From the NCBI GenBank assembly GCA_900543485.1, contig UQRM01000007.1:34690-98689 (forward strand): a stretch of 64,000 bases of DNA, given 5' to 3'. The translations under genes and the position numbers were made by a program. Origin of the DNA: an uncultured Eubacterium sp. Its GTDB lineage: Bacteria; Bacillota; Clostridia; Peptostreptococcales; Anaerovoracaceae. Below the pieces are notes generated by a model. That model was not told the origin of the DNA. It ran no database searches and was given only the letters and a program-made list of their open reading frames with translations. Below are positions 36,712 to 45,646 of this stretch, in pieces. Each line of letters starts with the position of its first letter. Position 1 is the first letter of the stretch.

Positions 36712-37545
36712 TTATTTTACTCTTCTATCCTTCACGATATATTTGTTGGATTCCTTCTTTTTCTTTCTGGTCTTGTAACCCAGTGCAGGTTTACCCCAAG
36801 GCGTTACCGGACTTACTCGTCCTATGCTGGCCTTACCTTCACCACCGCCGTGAGGGTGATCGTTAGGATTCATTACAGAACCTCTTACGGTAGGTCTTAT
36901 GCCCATGTGTCTCTTTCTTCCCGCTTTACCGATCTGGATGTTCTGGTGATCCAGGTTGCCGACTTCGCCGATAGTGGCTCTGCATTCGATCCTCACCTTT
37001 CTCACCTCTCCGGACGGCAGTCTCACCTGAGCGAAATCTCCTTCCTTCGCCATCAGCTGCGCGCCATTCCCTGCCGATCTCACCATCTGGCCGCCCTTTC
37101 CAGGCTTCAGCTCTATGTTATGGATGATAGTACCTACAGGGATATTTGCCAGCGGAAGGGCGTTACCGATCTTGATATCGGCCTCAGCTCCCGACTCTAT
37201 CACCGATCCGACTGTCAGCTTGTTAGGAGCGATGATATATCTCTTCTCTCCATCTGCGTAATTTATCAGAGCGATATTGGCTGTCCTGTTAGGGTCATAT
37301 TCTATCGTAGCGACCGTTCCAGGGACGCCGTCTTTATTCCTCTTGAAGTCTATTATTCTGTACTTCGGTCTGTATCCGCCGCCTCTGTGCCTTACGGTTA
37401 TCTTACCTCTGGAGTTTCTTCCCGAGTGCTTTTTAAGAGTTACCGTAAGCGACTTTTCCGGCTTGTCACAGGTGATCTCCTCGAAAGTGGAAACCGTCAT
37501 GCCTCTCAAGCCCGGGCTTGTCGGATTGTATTTTTTAATTCCCAT
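36712..37545 (-). CDS. rplB: 50S ribosomal protein L2
   Basis: 277 residues. [17 protein letters not shown], the conserved [23 protein letters not shown] (region) and [17 protein letters not shown] with the peptidyl-transferase-associated His. Needed for subunit association. Confidence 0.98.
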   Translation of the reverse strand: MGIKKYNPTSPGLRGMTVSTFEEITCDKPEKSLTVTLKKHSGRNSRGKITVRHRGGGYRPKYRIIDFKRNKDGVPGTVATIEYDPNRTANIALINYADGEKRYIIAPNKLTVGSVIESGAEADIKIGNALPLANIPVGTIIHNIELKPGKGGQMVRSAGNGAQLMAKEGDFAQVRLPSGEVRKVRIECRATIGEVGNLDHQNIQIGKAGRKRHMGIRPTVRGSVMNPNDHPHGGGEGKASIGRVSPVTPWGKPALGYKTRKKKKESNKYIVKDRRVK

Positions 37546-37563
37546 CGTTTCGTACCTCCTATA

Positions 37564-37854
37564 TTACAGGCTCTGGAAGAACTCGATTTCCTTGCTCTTT
37601 TCAGTAAGGGTCACGATTGCCTTCTTGCTGGCGGCAGTCATGCCGACGTATCTTCCCATTCTCTTCTGCTTTCCTACCACGTTCATGATATTCACCTTGG
37701 CCACTTCTACGTCGAAGATCTCCTCAATGGCGTTCTTGACTTCTGTCTTGTTGGCGTCTACGGCAACCTTGAACGTGTATTTTTTCGCCTGCGCGTCTTC
37801 CATGCTCTGTTCGGAAATGACAGGCTTCAATATTACATCGTAAGGCGTTTTCAT
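37564..37854 (-). CDS. rplW: 50S ribosomal protein L23
   Basis: 96 residues. [24 protein letters not shown] and [20 protein letters not shown] are typical. Docking site for trigger factor and SRP at the tunnel exit. Start overlaps the rplD stop by one base. Confidence 0.97.
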   Translation of the reverse strand: MKTPYDVILKPVISEQSMEDAQAKKYTFKVAVDANKTEVKNAIEEIFDVEVAKVNIMNVVGKQKRMGRYVGMTAASKKAIVTLTEKSKEIEFFQSL

Positions 37855-38477
37855 TATGAGTACACCTCCTCAATCTTCTCTATCGCTTCCTTCGTCACGA
37901 TGAAGTTCGTGTGGTTGATGATATCGTACACGTTCATCGTCGTAACGAGGGCTGTTCTCACTCCCTGTATGTTAGCCGCCGATCTTACGGTATTTTCGTC
38001 TTTCTCGGCCATCACTATCAGCGCTTTCTTTCCGGCATTGATGTTTTCCAGCATCTTCACCATTTCTTTCGTCTTAGGCTGATCGAATTTGATCTCGTCC
38101 ATAACGATGATCTCGTTCTCAGCTACCTTGGACGAAAGGGCCGACAACATCGCCAGTCTTCTCAGCTTCTTAGGCAGCGTATATCTGTAGCTCCTAGGCT
38201 TCGGCGCGAATACCACACCGCCCCCTACCTGTGAAGGGTCTGTGGAGCTTCCCTGTCTGTGGCGTCCAGTTCCCTTCTGTCTGAAAGGCTTTCTGCCTCC
38301 TCCTCTGACTTCAGCTCTGGTCTTCGCAGACTGTGTTCCCTGTCTTCTATTCGCTAAAATGTTCTTCACTACCGCATGAACCGCGTTCTGATTCGGCTCT
38401 ATGCCGAAGATCTCGTCTTTCAGCTCGATTTGTCCGGCTTCCTTGCCTTCCATATTCAGCATCGTCACTTTTGACAT
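37854..38477 (-). CDS. rplD: 50S ribosomal protein L4
   Basis: 207 residues. [34 protein letters not shown] (region) is the extended tunnel loop and [12 protein letters not shown] is conserved. In some bacteria L4 also represses its own operon; whether it does so here through the long leader is unknown. Confidence 0.97.
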   Translation of the reverse strand: MSKVTMLNMEGKEAGQIELKDEIFGIEPNQNAVHAVVKNILANRRQGTQSAKTRAEVRGGGRKPFRQKGTGRHRQGSSTDPSQVGGGVVFAPKPRSYRYTLPKKLRRLAMLSALSSKVAENEIIVMDEIKFDQPKTKEMVKMLENINAGKKALIVMAEKDENTVRSAANIQGVRTALVTTMNVYDIINHTNFIVTKEAIEKIEEVYS

Positions 38478-38505
38478 CTTACTTCCTCCTTCCTGAAGTC
38501 ATCTC

Positions 38506-39141
38506 TTATTTGTCCTGACCTTTTACCGCGTACTGGATACGAACAAGTCCGCCTTTGTTCCCCGGAACCGCACCCTTTACCAGCATAAGGTTCTGATCTT
38601 CTATAACTTTTACCAGCTCGACATTCTGCACCGTCACAGTCTCGCGGCCCATTCTTCCCGGACCCGCGTTACCCTTGAAGACTCTTGAAGGATAGGTACC
38701 TGCCGCCAGGGCTCCTGCCAGCCTCTTGTGTTTTGAACCGTGGCTCATCGGGCCTCTGTGGTGTCCATGTCTCTTGATGTTACCCTGGGTCCCCTTACCT
38801 TTGGAAGTACCCGTCACATCCAGCTTCTTTCCGACCTCAAAGTCGGCTACAGTTATCTGCTGTCCTATCTCGTAAGTCTCGCCCTCTTCCGGTCTGAACT
38901 CGGCAAGATGCTTCTTAGGGGCGATATCGTTCTTTGAAAAGTGTCCCGTCATCGGTTTGTTCACTCTCTGCGGTTTGGCGTCCTCAAAACCGAACTGTAC
39001 GGCGTCGTATCCATCCGTTTCAACGGTCTTGATCTGCGTTACCGTCATAGGGCCGGCCTGGATGACCGTAACCGGTATCACAGCACCGTGCTCGGTAAAT
39101 ATCTGAGTCATGCCCATCTTTTTACCTAAAATCGTTTTCAT
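38506..39141 (-). CDS. rplC: 50S ribosomal protein L3
   Basis: 211 residues. ILGKKMGMTQIFTEHG and GTSKGKGTQGNIKRHGHHRGPMSHGSKHKR (region) are diagnostic, the latter reaching toward the peptidyl-transferase centre. Confidence 0.98.
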   Translation of the reverse strand: MKTILGKKMGMTQIFTEHGAVIPVTVIQAGPMTVTQIKTVETDGYDAVQFGFEDAKPQRVNKPMTGHFSKNDIAPKKHLAEFRPEEGETYEIGQQITVADFEVGKKLDVTGTSKGKGTQGNIKRHGHHRGPMSHGSKHKRLAGALAAGTYPSRVFKGNAGPGRMGRETVTVQNVELVKVIEDQNLMLVKGAVPGNKGGLVRIQYAVKGQDK

Positions 39142-39233
39142 GGTTTATCTTTCCTCCTTGTTTCTTACAGCGGACCGCGGCAGCGGTCATACTAAGGGAG
39201 TTCCCTTCGCTTTTCTTTTCTGCTCCTCGTGAG

Positions 39234-39545
39234 TTAGAGCTTTATTTCGATGTCGACACCGGCAGGCAGATCCAGCTTCGTGAGGGCATCAGTCGTCCTC
39301 GCCGTCGCGCTGGTGATGTCGATCAATCTCTTATGAGTCCTCTGCTCGAACTGTTCTCTGGAATCCTTATACTTGTGAACAGCTCTCAATATGGTCACGA
39401 CTTCCTTCTCCGTCGGAAGAGGGATCGGGCCGGAAACCTCAGCGCCCGTCTTCTTGGCTGTCTCGACAATCTTCGCAGCCGACTGGTCGAGAAGCGCATG
39501 GTCGTAAGCCTTCAGTTTGATTCTGATTTTCTGTAATTCGCTCAT
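39234..39545 (-). CDS. rpsJ: 30S ribosomal protein S10
   Basis: 103 residues from the ATG at 39545, 7 bases after [32 protein letters not shown] (region) and [12 protein letters not shown] are conserved. First gene of the ribosomal operon. S10 also pairs with NusB in antitermination. The frame stays open 31 codons upstream, but that is leader RNA without a start signal. Confidence 0.97.
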   Translation of the reverse strand: MSELQKIRIKLKAYDHALLDQSAAKIVETAKKTGAEVSGPIPLPTEKEVVTILRAVHKYKDSREQFEQRTHKRLIDITSATARTTDALTKLDLPAGVDIEIKL

Positions 39546-39850
39546 TGCTTTTCCTCCTAATTCTTTTGTACTGTTTTCGCTATGCTCGTACAGGGGATCC
39601 CGTCTCCTGACTTTTCCCGGCGTCCGCATCGCATACATCGATCATATCCAGTATTTTCAATGCCTGCGGCATTCCATTCCCGGCGCATACAGTGGTTTCG
39701 CTTGCTTCGTACACGGCCTCGTGTGTTTCCTAAGTTTTACACAAAACAAAAAATCAGCGAATCCCTTCGCCCTCATCTGAAGTGAGGACAATTCTCAGTG
39801 GAAATTCTCCTATAGCACGGTAACTTCCCACCTCATCGCCTTACACAAGC
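39546..39850 (-). promoter_or_regulatory. Long 5' leader of the S10 operon
   Basis: About 300 transcribed but untranslated bases precede rpsJ. The first part contains a candidate stem (TGAGG/CCTCA) around 39781-39835 and repeated GAGAATT words. Such leaders often bind an r-protein for autoregulation, but I cannot match it to a described r-protein leader family. Confidence 0.45.
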
Positions 39851-39856
39851 CTTTGT

Positions 39857-39885
39857 AGTATAAACTATTATCCCAATTTATGCAA
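39857..39885 (-). promoter_or_regulatory. Promoter of the S10-spc-alpha operon
   Basis: TTGCAT (39880-39885), 17-base spacer, TATACT (39857-39862). It is the only strong promoter I see ahead of the 31 co-oriented genes. Confidence 0.75.
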
Positions 39886-40380
39886 GAGTTTTCCGGAAAT
39901 TTTTTTGCGTTTTTTTATCACTATAAACCTGTTGTTTTCAACCGTTTTCAGTCGCATTTTACGCACACGCTTTCCTGCGTTTCTATTCAGGAGGCAAAGA
40001 ACAAAAATTCAGAAATTTTATTTTATCTGCGGGCGTCGGCTATGCCCTTTATCGGACTGTTCCAACAAGTTATGCCTTTTAAAGAACCGGCATTCCAGCG
40101 CTTTATATTATGCTATGCTGCGTTTTATACCAGATCCGCTCTTTTAAGCGTTTTCCCGTATAACAATCCGCCTCCTTTTCCCTCAAAACACCACTGTTTT
40201 TATACGGTTTCCTTGCTTACATCCTAATTCAGGTATAAAAATCGCAAGAAAAATCAGCTTCGCCTTATACGAAAAATCCACAAACCTCTTTAGAAAAGTA
40301 TAAATTCTATGGAATATTTTATAATCGAGGCTTTCTGCCCCCCCCTTTTCACAGGCAAATCGCAAAACGCTGAAGGTCAA
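39886..40380. other. Intergenic region, no gene seen
   Basis: About 500 AT-rich bases between the S10 promoter and the acetyltransferase terminator. Short frames lack ribosome binding sites and family features. A run of eight C stands near 40340. I find no RNA gene or repeat. Confidence 0.6.
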
Positions 40381-40424
40381 AAAGAATAACTGCCGCACTG
40401 ATGACAGCCTTTCATCAGTGCGGC
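40381..40424 (-). terminator. Terminator of the acetyltransferase-kinase operon
   Basis: GCCGCACTGATGA/TCATCAGTGCGGC stem (40392-40424), followed on the minus strand by TTATTCTTTTT. Confidence 0.85.
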
Positions 40425-40439
40425 GGAATCAAAACGGCA

Positions 40440-40856
40440 TCACGGGTTTATCCATTTCACCATGCCGGCGCCCATCTCTTCGTTAGGTCTGCTGGTAAAT
40501 CCCAGCTTTTCATAAAAGCCTTCGTTTCCTTTGGTAGCCATCAGATTGGCCATGACACAAAGGCCGTCTTTTCCCACCATTTCCAGCCACTCGTTGATCC
40601 GCACCAGCATAGCCTTCCCGACCCCCAGCCTCTGACAGTCAGGTCTCACCATCACATCCGCGATGAGGTACATATAGCCTCCGTCGCCTATCACCCGCGC
40701 TGAACCGACAGCTTCTCCGCCCCGGCGGGCAACGACCACCAGCATGGAATTATCCAGACCTCTGCGTGCCTGCGCAGCGTCAAGTTCCTTCCAGCCCACA
40801 GATTTTCTCAGGCTGTTGTATTCATCTGCGGATATTTCATTCCCGTATTCTATCAT
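40440..40856 (-). CDS. GNAT family N-acetyltransferase
   Basis: 138 residues. The acetyl-CoA-binding motif A is VMVRPDCQRLGVGKAMLVRI (Q/RxxGxG/A type), preceded by the VGSARVIGDGG strand and followed by MANLMATKGNEGFYEKLGFTSRP, the usual C-terminal half. It should transfer acetyl from acetyl-CoA to an unknown amine. Last gene of a three-gene operon, 14 bases after the PfkB kinase. Confidence 0.92.
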   Translation of the reverse strand: MIEYGNEISADEYNSLRKSVGWKELDAAQARRGLDNSMLVVVARRGGEAVGSARVIGDGGYMYLIADVMVRPDCQRLGVGKAMLVRINEWLEMVGKDGLCVMANLMATKGNEGFYEKLGFTSRPNEEMGAGMVKWINP

Positions 40857-40869
40857 AGTCTTTCTCCTG

Positions 40870-41835
40870 TCACTCCACTGCTTTTACGCCTACGTCCGCC
40901 AGATACAGCGCAGCTTTTTCCATGGCGTCTGCGGCGATCTCTTCTATCGTCTTTCCATCCACGGCTCCGGCAACCACCGCAGCGGACACCACATCACCTG
41001 CGCCGGATGTGCTCCCCAGCGTTATGAGCCGCTCAGGTCTCAATATCCCTTCTCTGTCTCCTTCTCTGTAATACAGCCCGCCGCCTTTGATGGTTATGAC
41101 GATCCTCTCGACTCCTGACTTTCCGAAAAACACGCCGGCTTCCGACAGCTGTTCTTCACTCAAAACGGTCTTTCCACTCATGGATTCCGCTTCCATCCTG
41201 CCCGGCATCACACAATAAAATCCCTCCAGAGAATCCTTGACTTTTCTCCCTCCCCGGCTGCTGGCCGGATCGAAGAACAGTTTCACCCCGGATCTGCCGC
41301 CGTATGTCTTCAGCACATAATCGATAGTCTCCCCAGGTATGGTCCCGTCCACGACGATGGCTTCAGCCTTTTCCAGTATTTTCGCTCTGTCACGGATAAA
41401 CTCCGGCGTGATATTCTTTATCACATGCCTGTTTTTCTTTGCCATACTGACATCTCCGAATATGTTCACCAGCTCCACGTCGACCGCCGTACTGTCTTCG
41501 AATACCGCCAGACCTTCCCGGCCCACTCCCGCTTTGTCCAGCCCGGCTCTTGCGGCAGAGCCCATAGTATCATTGCCTATCGCCGATATAAATTCAGTAT
41601 CATATCCCCAGGCAGCCAGATTGACAGCGATATTGTAACCGCATCCGCTGCCCTTCACAGTTATCTCATCATCCTCTTCTTCCGGTTCCTCCTGCGGCAT
41701 CTCCTGCGGCGGCGCCATACCGTAAGGCCCCGGATATCCGTATCCGCCAAAGCCTTCCTGCTGTCGTTCATCCTCTTTCGGAGGCAGCAGCTTTACGCTG
41801 ACAGTCTCCTTTACACATCCTATCACTGCGATCAT
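40870..41835 (-). CDS. PfkB-family carbohydrate kinase with a Gly/Tyr/Pro-rich insertion
   Basis: 321 residues from the ATG at 41835, 6 bases after AAGGAG. The ribokinase-like features are present: GYNIAVNLAAWG with substrate-side Asn, FISAIGNDTMG, VDGTIPGETIDYV, and the C-terminal TSGAGDVVSAAVVAG with the GAGD catalytic Asp. Between residues about 20 and 50, where substrate contacts usually start, there is a Gly/Tyr/Pro-rich then acidic insertion (GFGGYGYPGPYG, QEEPEEEDDE). The sugar or nucleoside substrate is not readable. Neighbours are a uridine-kinase-like protein and a GNAT enzyme. Confidence 0.9.
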   Translation of the reverse strand: MIAVIGCVKETVSVKLLPPKEDERQQEGFGGYGYPGPYGMAPPQEMPQEEPEEEDDEITVKGSGCGYNIAVNLAAWGYDTEFISAIGNDTMGSAARAGLDKAGVGREGLAVFEDSTAVDVELVNIFGDVSMAKKNRHVIKNITPEFIRDRAKILEKAEAIVVDGTIPGETIDYVLKTYGGRSGVKLFFDPASSRGGRKVKDSLEGFYCVMPGRMEAESMSGKTVLSEEQLSEAGVFFGKSGVERIVITIKGGGLYYREGDREGILRPERLITLGSTSGAGDVVSAAVVAGAVDGKTIEEIAADAMEKAALYLADVGVKAVE

Positions 41836-41852
41836 AGTTTTCTCCTTTTCCA

Positions 41853-43514
41853 TCATACGAAAATGCTGCCACCGATAAATTCCCTTATTATCGAATTGTT
41901 AGGGATGACCTCTTCTTCCTCCATCGGATCGAAAAACTCGATGAATTTCAGCAGCCGCACGGCTTCCGCATACTCGTCCTGATCCTCCCTGACCTCTTTC
42001 AGGATCGGCACCGCGTATTTTCTCAGCACTGACAACTCATAGGCCATAGCCGAATTGAAAAGCACATCGGCCTTCTCACTGTAAGGGAATATATTCCTGT
42101 CTTCTCCGGCTCTCACCTTGGGCCATACGGAAATGGTCTCGGCTGCCGAGCTTCCTCTGAATTCTTTATCTCTGACGATACGCCTTATCATCCTGTCGTC
42201 CGTGGTCGTCACTCTGTTATGCCTGTCGATGTTCAGCTGGGTGAAGGGGCTTATATATATCCTGAATTTTTCATCATCATCTATTCGCTCAGTCAGCTTG
42301 TCATTGAGACCATGTATCCCCTCTATCACGACAGGCTGAAGCGGCCCTATGGATGTTATCCTGGTCCCGAACACCTTCCTTCCCGTCCTGAAGTCGAATC
42401 GCGGAAGATCTACCTTTTCGCCCATCAGCAATCGGTTCATATTATCGTTGAACAAATCGATATCCAGGGCGTCCAGATTTTCGAAATTATAATGTCCGTC
42501 CTCATCGACCGGAGACTGACTCCGCTCCAGATAATAATCATCAGTCCCCATGTAAAGGGGCTGCAGCCCGTTTACCCTCAGCTGCACGCACAACCGCTTG
42601 GCAAAAGTCGTCTTGCCGGAGGATGAAGGCCCCGCTATCAGTATCATCCGCTTTTTTTCCCGGCTTATCATGTCGGCTATCTCCGCGATCTTCTTCTCAT
42701 GGAGCGCCTCCGACAACAGCACCAGCTCCTTGGACTTGTGAGCCTTTATGCTGTCATTGAGATCCGGCAGATAAGCGACGCCCAGCAGACGATGCCAATT
42801 CTTGGCTTCCGCGAAGGCTCTGTATATTTTCCTGTCGTCCACAGGCTCCGGCAGACTGTCGGGATGAGACGGCTGAGGAAATCGCATCACCACGCCCTGG
42901 CCGTATCTTTCCAGTTGAAAATACTTGATATATCCTGTGGATGGCGCCATAAGCCCGTAAAAAAAGTTTCTGTAGCCTTCCAGGCTGTAAAACTTCGCTT
43001 CCGTGATATACGTCGACTCTCTCAGGAGCCTGGCCTTCTCGGAGCAGTTGTACTGCTCCCATATCTCCACGGCTTCCTGCCGGTTATATATCTCCCTGAC
43101 GATAGGAAGATCTTCAGCCACCAGCTCTCTCATCCTCTTCTCCACAGCCCGCACCTGTTCCTCCGTCACGTGAGGACTCACCTCTATCTCCGTATACAGT
43201 CCTTTGTTGAGGGAATTCTCGATATTCACCGGGACATCCCCCATCGTATCCCATACGGCTTTCAGATAAATGAGCGCCAGGCTGTTCTGATATGCCAGGT
43301 CGGCGCTGTGGTTCCTTATGTCCAGAAGCTCCACAGTCGAATCCTTTTCCAGCGAAAAACTCAGCTCTTCGTATTTTCCATTGACCTTAGCCAGCAATAC
43401 AGTATACGGCAGCTCACCGCGGAATTCTCCCGCCAATTCTTCCAGCGTCACGCGCCCTTCTCTGATGATTTCACGATACTCGCCGTCCGGCCTCGTCTTC
43501 AACATTATCCTCAT
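41853..43514 (-). CDS. TGS/ThrRS-like plus uridine-kinase-like nucleoside kinase
   Basis: 553 residues from the ATG at 43514, behind AGAGGTG. Residues 1-65 resemble a TGS domain. About 65-200 resemble the second additional domain of threonyl-tRNA synthetase. From about residue 290 a P-loop kinase follows: LIAGPSSSGKTTFAKRL, MGTDDYYLERSQSP, and FDFRTGRKVFG, as in uridine kinase and phosphoribulokinase. This three-part arrangement is common in Clostridia. Phosphorylation of a nucleoside is likely but unproven. The stop lies 18 bases before the PfkB start. Confidence 0.88.
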   Translation of the reverse strand: MRIMLKTRPDGEYREIIREGRVTLEELAGEFRGELPYTVLLAKVNGKYEELSFSLEKDSTVELLDIRNHSADLAYQNSLALIYLKAVWDTMGDVPVNIENSLNKGLYTEIEVSPHVTEEQVRAVEKRMRELVAEDLPIVREIYNRQEAVEIWEQYNCSEKARLLRESTYITEAKFYSLEGYRNFFYGLMAPSTGYIKYFQLERYGQGVVMRFPQPSHPDSLPEPVDDRKIYRAFAEAKNWHRLLGVAYLPDLNDSIKAHKSKELVLLSEALHEKKIAEIADMISREKKRMILIAGPSSSGKTTFAKRLCVQLRVNGLQPLYMGTDDYYLERSQSPVDEDGHYNFENLDALDIDLFNDNMNRLLMGEKVDLPRFDFRTGRKVFGTRITSIGPLQPVVIEGIHGLNDKLTERIDDDEKFRIYISPFTQLNIDRHNRVTTTDDRMIRRIVRDKEFRGSSAAETISVWPKVRAGEDRNIFPYSEKADVLFNSAMAYELSVLRKYAVPILKEVREDQDEYAEAVRLLKFIEFFDPMEEEEVIPNNSIIREFIGGSIFV

Positions 43515-43577
43515 GATGTCACCTCTAAACACATCCGTTTATTTCCCCATGAATATAAATCAGTATATCATACGCGC

Positions 43578-43606
43578 AAAATAAAAACCACAGGACAGCA
43601 CCTGTG
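43578..43606 (-). terminator. Terminator after the YdbC/PC4 gene
   Basis: CACAGG and CCTGTG arms (43590-43606) are flanked by T-runs on both strands. Confidence 0.65.
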
Positions 43607-43624
43607 ATTTTTATTACAATGATA

Positions 43625-43966
43625 TCATACCACCTTCTCTTCCGCCTCAATCCCCGCTTCCAGGGCCGTGTCCTCATCCGCTTCCCACTGACCCGTCTCT
43701 CTTTCGCGGCGGCTGTCATAAGACTGCCTTCTGTTCCTGTTCCTCATCATATCCAGAATGAATCTCATTTCCTTCTCATGAAGAGTCACTCCTCTGGACA
43801 TCCTCAGATGATCGGGAGACCAATCCCTGATATCGTATTTTGGCGCGCCTCCGTTCCAGCTGACCAGATTCAGCTCCTTGCTCCACCCCGTAGTATAAGT
43901 GGTAAGCACTCCTATCTCCTCTACGATATCGAAGGATATCTCCCTGCCCGTATCATTTCCGTTCAT
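43625..43966 (-). CDS. YdbC-family PC4-like single-stranded DNA-binding protein
   Basis: 113 residues from the ATG at 43966, with AAAGGAG upstream. The PC4/YdbC fold region reads EISFDIVEEIGVLTTY, WSKELNLVSWNGGAPKYDIRDW and RGVTLHEKEMRFIL. Members bind single-stranded nucleic acid as dimers. The last 45 residues are polar and acidic, probably disordered. It has its own terminator and is probably monocistronic. Confidence 0.9.
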   Translation of the reverse strand: MNGNDTGREISFDIVEEIGVLTTYTTGWSKELNLVSWNGGAPKYDIRDWSPDHLRMSRGVTLHEKEMRFILDMMRNRNRRQSYDSRRERETGQWEADEDTALEAGIEAEEKVV

Positions 43967-44223
43967 CTCTTTTCTCCTTTCACGATGATCTTCATCAGGT
44001 ATACCCCTTTCCCGGCCTTGTCTATAAAATACCATATTTGTAATATATTGTCAATATATTTTTAAAAAATTCTTTCTCACGCCTTTCAGATCCCGGCGCC
44101 GTAAAAATCCGGGATCTCCGCGATGACATCCTCCTGCCGATAGACGCGCCGCGGCTCATATAGTATAATTCAATATGACAGCCGGGCCCCGCGAATACGC
44201 GAAGAGGCCTTACAACAAGGACA

Positions 44224-44244
44224 GCGCTGCCCTCATGGCAGCGC
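44224..44244 (+). promoter_or_regulatory. Stable hairpin beside the patatin ribosome binding site
   Basis: GCGCTGCC-CTCAT-GGCAGCGC is a perfect 8-bp stem that ends 3 bases before GGGAGG. It could affect translation or mRNA stability. Confidence 0.5.
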
Positions 44245-44258
44245 AGGGAGGTAATGAC

Positions 44259-45479
44259 ATGAAAAAGACTGCGCTGGTACTGAGCGGAGGCGGGAGCCGC
44301 GGAGCATACGAGATAGGCGTCTGGAAAGGGCTGAAAAAGCTCAGGATCTCCATAGACATGGCAGCAGGAACGTCGGTAGGCGCCATCAACGGTGCCATGG
44401 TGGCCCAGAAAGCCCTGAAACAAGCCGAACACCTCTGGCTCCAGATGGAAACAGACATGATATTCGACATCGAATCCAGCGGTATCCCTTCGGAGGACGC
44501 CGTAGCCTACGCCAGGGAAATCGTTCTTCACGGCGGAGCGGGCAGCACCGGTCTTGCCAAACTCCTCCATCAGTATATAAATGAGGATAAGATCCGGCGT
44601 TCTTCCATCGAATACGGTCTGGTCACAGTCCAATTCCCATCCTTCGAAAAGCATGCCTTGTATGCCCGCGACATCCCGAAAGGGCGGCTGACAGACTTCA
44701 TAATGGCCAGTGCCTCGTGTTTTCCGGCTGTAAGAAAATATGACATAGACGGCGAATACTTCATAGACGGCGGCTACAGGGACAATCTGCCCGTATCAAT
44801 GGCTCTTGCGGCGGGCGCGGACAGAATAATAGCTGTCGACCTGGAAGCGGTAGGTACCGTGGATCGGGAATCTCTGAACAGGGCGTCGAGAGAATGCAAG
44901 GAGTTCCATCTGATAAAAAGTCCGCTGCCACTGGGAAACTTCCTCACATTCGACAGGCTGAACACTGCAAGGATCATGCGCCTTGGCTATCTCGATACTC
45001 TGCGCCACTTTGGAAAATACGACGGCATCAGGTATACATTCAAAAAAGGAGAGTTCTCCTCTCACCAGCTGCTGGGCGCTGACAATGCAGCCTATTTTCT
45101 GGAGCTGGATCCCGGCGAAGTTTACACGGAAAAGAAACTGAAAGCCGCCGCTTCAACACGCCTCAAGCGCATCACCGACACCTCGCGTCTGTCCGAAGCG
45201 TTTTCCGCTCTGAAGGAAGTCGTCTCCAATGCCGACACCTACACAGGCGGAGCCCGTGCCGAAACAGCGGGCCGGTCAAAGGCCGCGTTGAAACGCGTAA
45301 TGGACATGGCCAGAGAGCTGGTTGACGACGCCGACTTACGGATGGCTCTCGTCCTTTCCATCGCTGACAGTCTGAAAGAAAAAGGAGAAGACAGCGCCTT
45401 CCTTCATCCGATGATATTCAAAATGCTGGAGCAGGAAATCCAGGCTGCCAATTTCCTTATCCGTGAAAAGCTCATATAA
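44259..45479 (+). CDS. Patatin-like phospholipase
   Basis: 406 residues from the ATG at 44259, 7 bases after GGAGG. The oxyanion loop is SGGGSRGAYEIG, the nucleophile Ser is in GTSVGAING, and the catalytic Asp is in DGGYRDNLPVSMA. These make a Ser-Asp dyad acyl hydrolase. About 130 C-terminal residues past the catalytic domain are helical, with no recognised domain. No signal peptide is present, so it is probably cytoplasmic. The gene stands alone between a hairpin and a strong terminator. Confidence 0.92.
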   Translation: MKKTALVLSGGGSRGAYEIGVWKGLKKLRISIDMAAGTSVGAINGAMVAQKALKQAEHLWLQMETDMIFDIESSGIPSEDAVAYAREIVLHGGAGSTGLAKLLHQYINEDKIRRSSIEYGLVTVQFPSFEKHALYARDIPKGRLTDFIMASASCFPAVRKYDIDGEYFIDGGYRDNLPVSMALAAGADRIIAVDLEAVGTVDRESLNRASRECKEFHLIKSPLPLGNFLTFDRLNTARIMRLGYLDTLRHFGKYDGIRYTFKKGEFSSHQLLGADNAAYFLELDPGEVYTEKKLKAAASTRLKRITDTSRLSEAFSALKEVVSNADTYTGGARAETAGRSKAALKRVMDMARELVDDADLRMALVLSIADSLKEKGEDSAFLHPMIFKMLEQEIQAANFLIREKLI

Positions 45480-45484
45480 AAAGC

Positions 45485-45537
45485 AGTCGATCCGCCTCCT
45501 GGCTCAAACGGAGCAGGCGGATCGACTTTTTCTTTTT
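45485..45537 (+). terminator. Terminator of the patatin gene
   Basis: AGTCGATCCGCCT/AGGCGGATCGACT is a perfect 13-bp stem (45485-45526), followed by TTTTCTTTTT. Confidence 0.92.
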
Positions 45538-45646
45538 CCGGTTAATAAATCGTTAAAACATTATTAATACTTTACCGTCTTTAATGTTAAAAGAAATTCT
45601 TTCATAATGGCCATGACCACAACAACAAAAGAAAGGATGGCCATAT

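Noticed and set aside
36202..38082. Plus-strand open frame of 626 codons across rplV-rplD
   Set aside because: It lies antisense to five certain ribosomal genes, has no RBS and shows composition typical of a mirror frame.
39886..40380. Small genes in the gap upstream of the S10 promoter
   Set aside because: Short frames have no RBS, odd composition and no recognisable domain.
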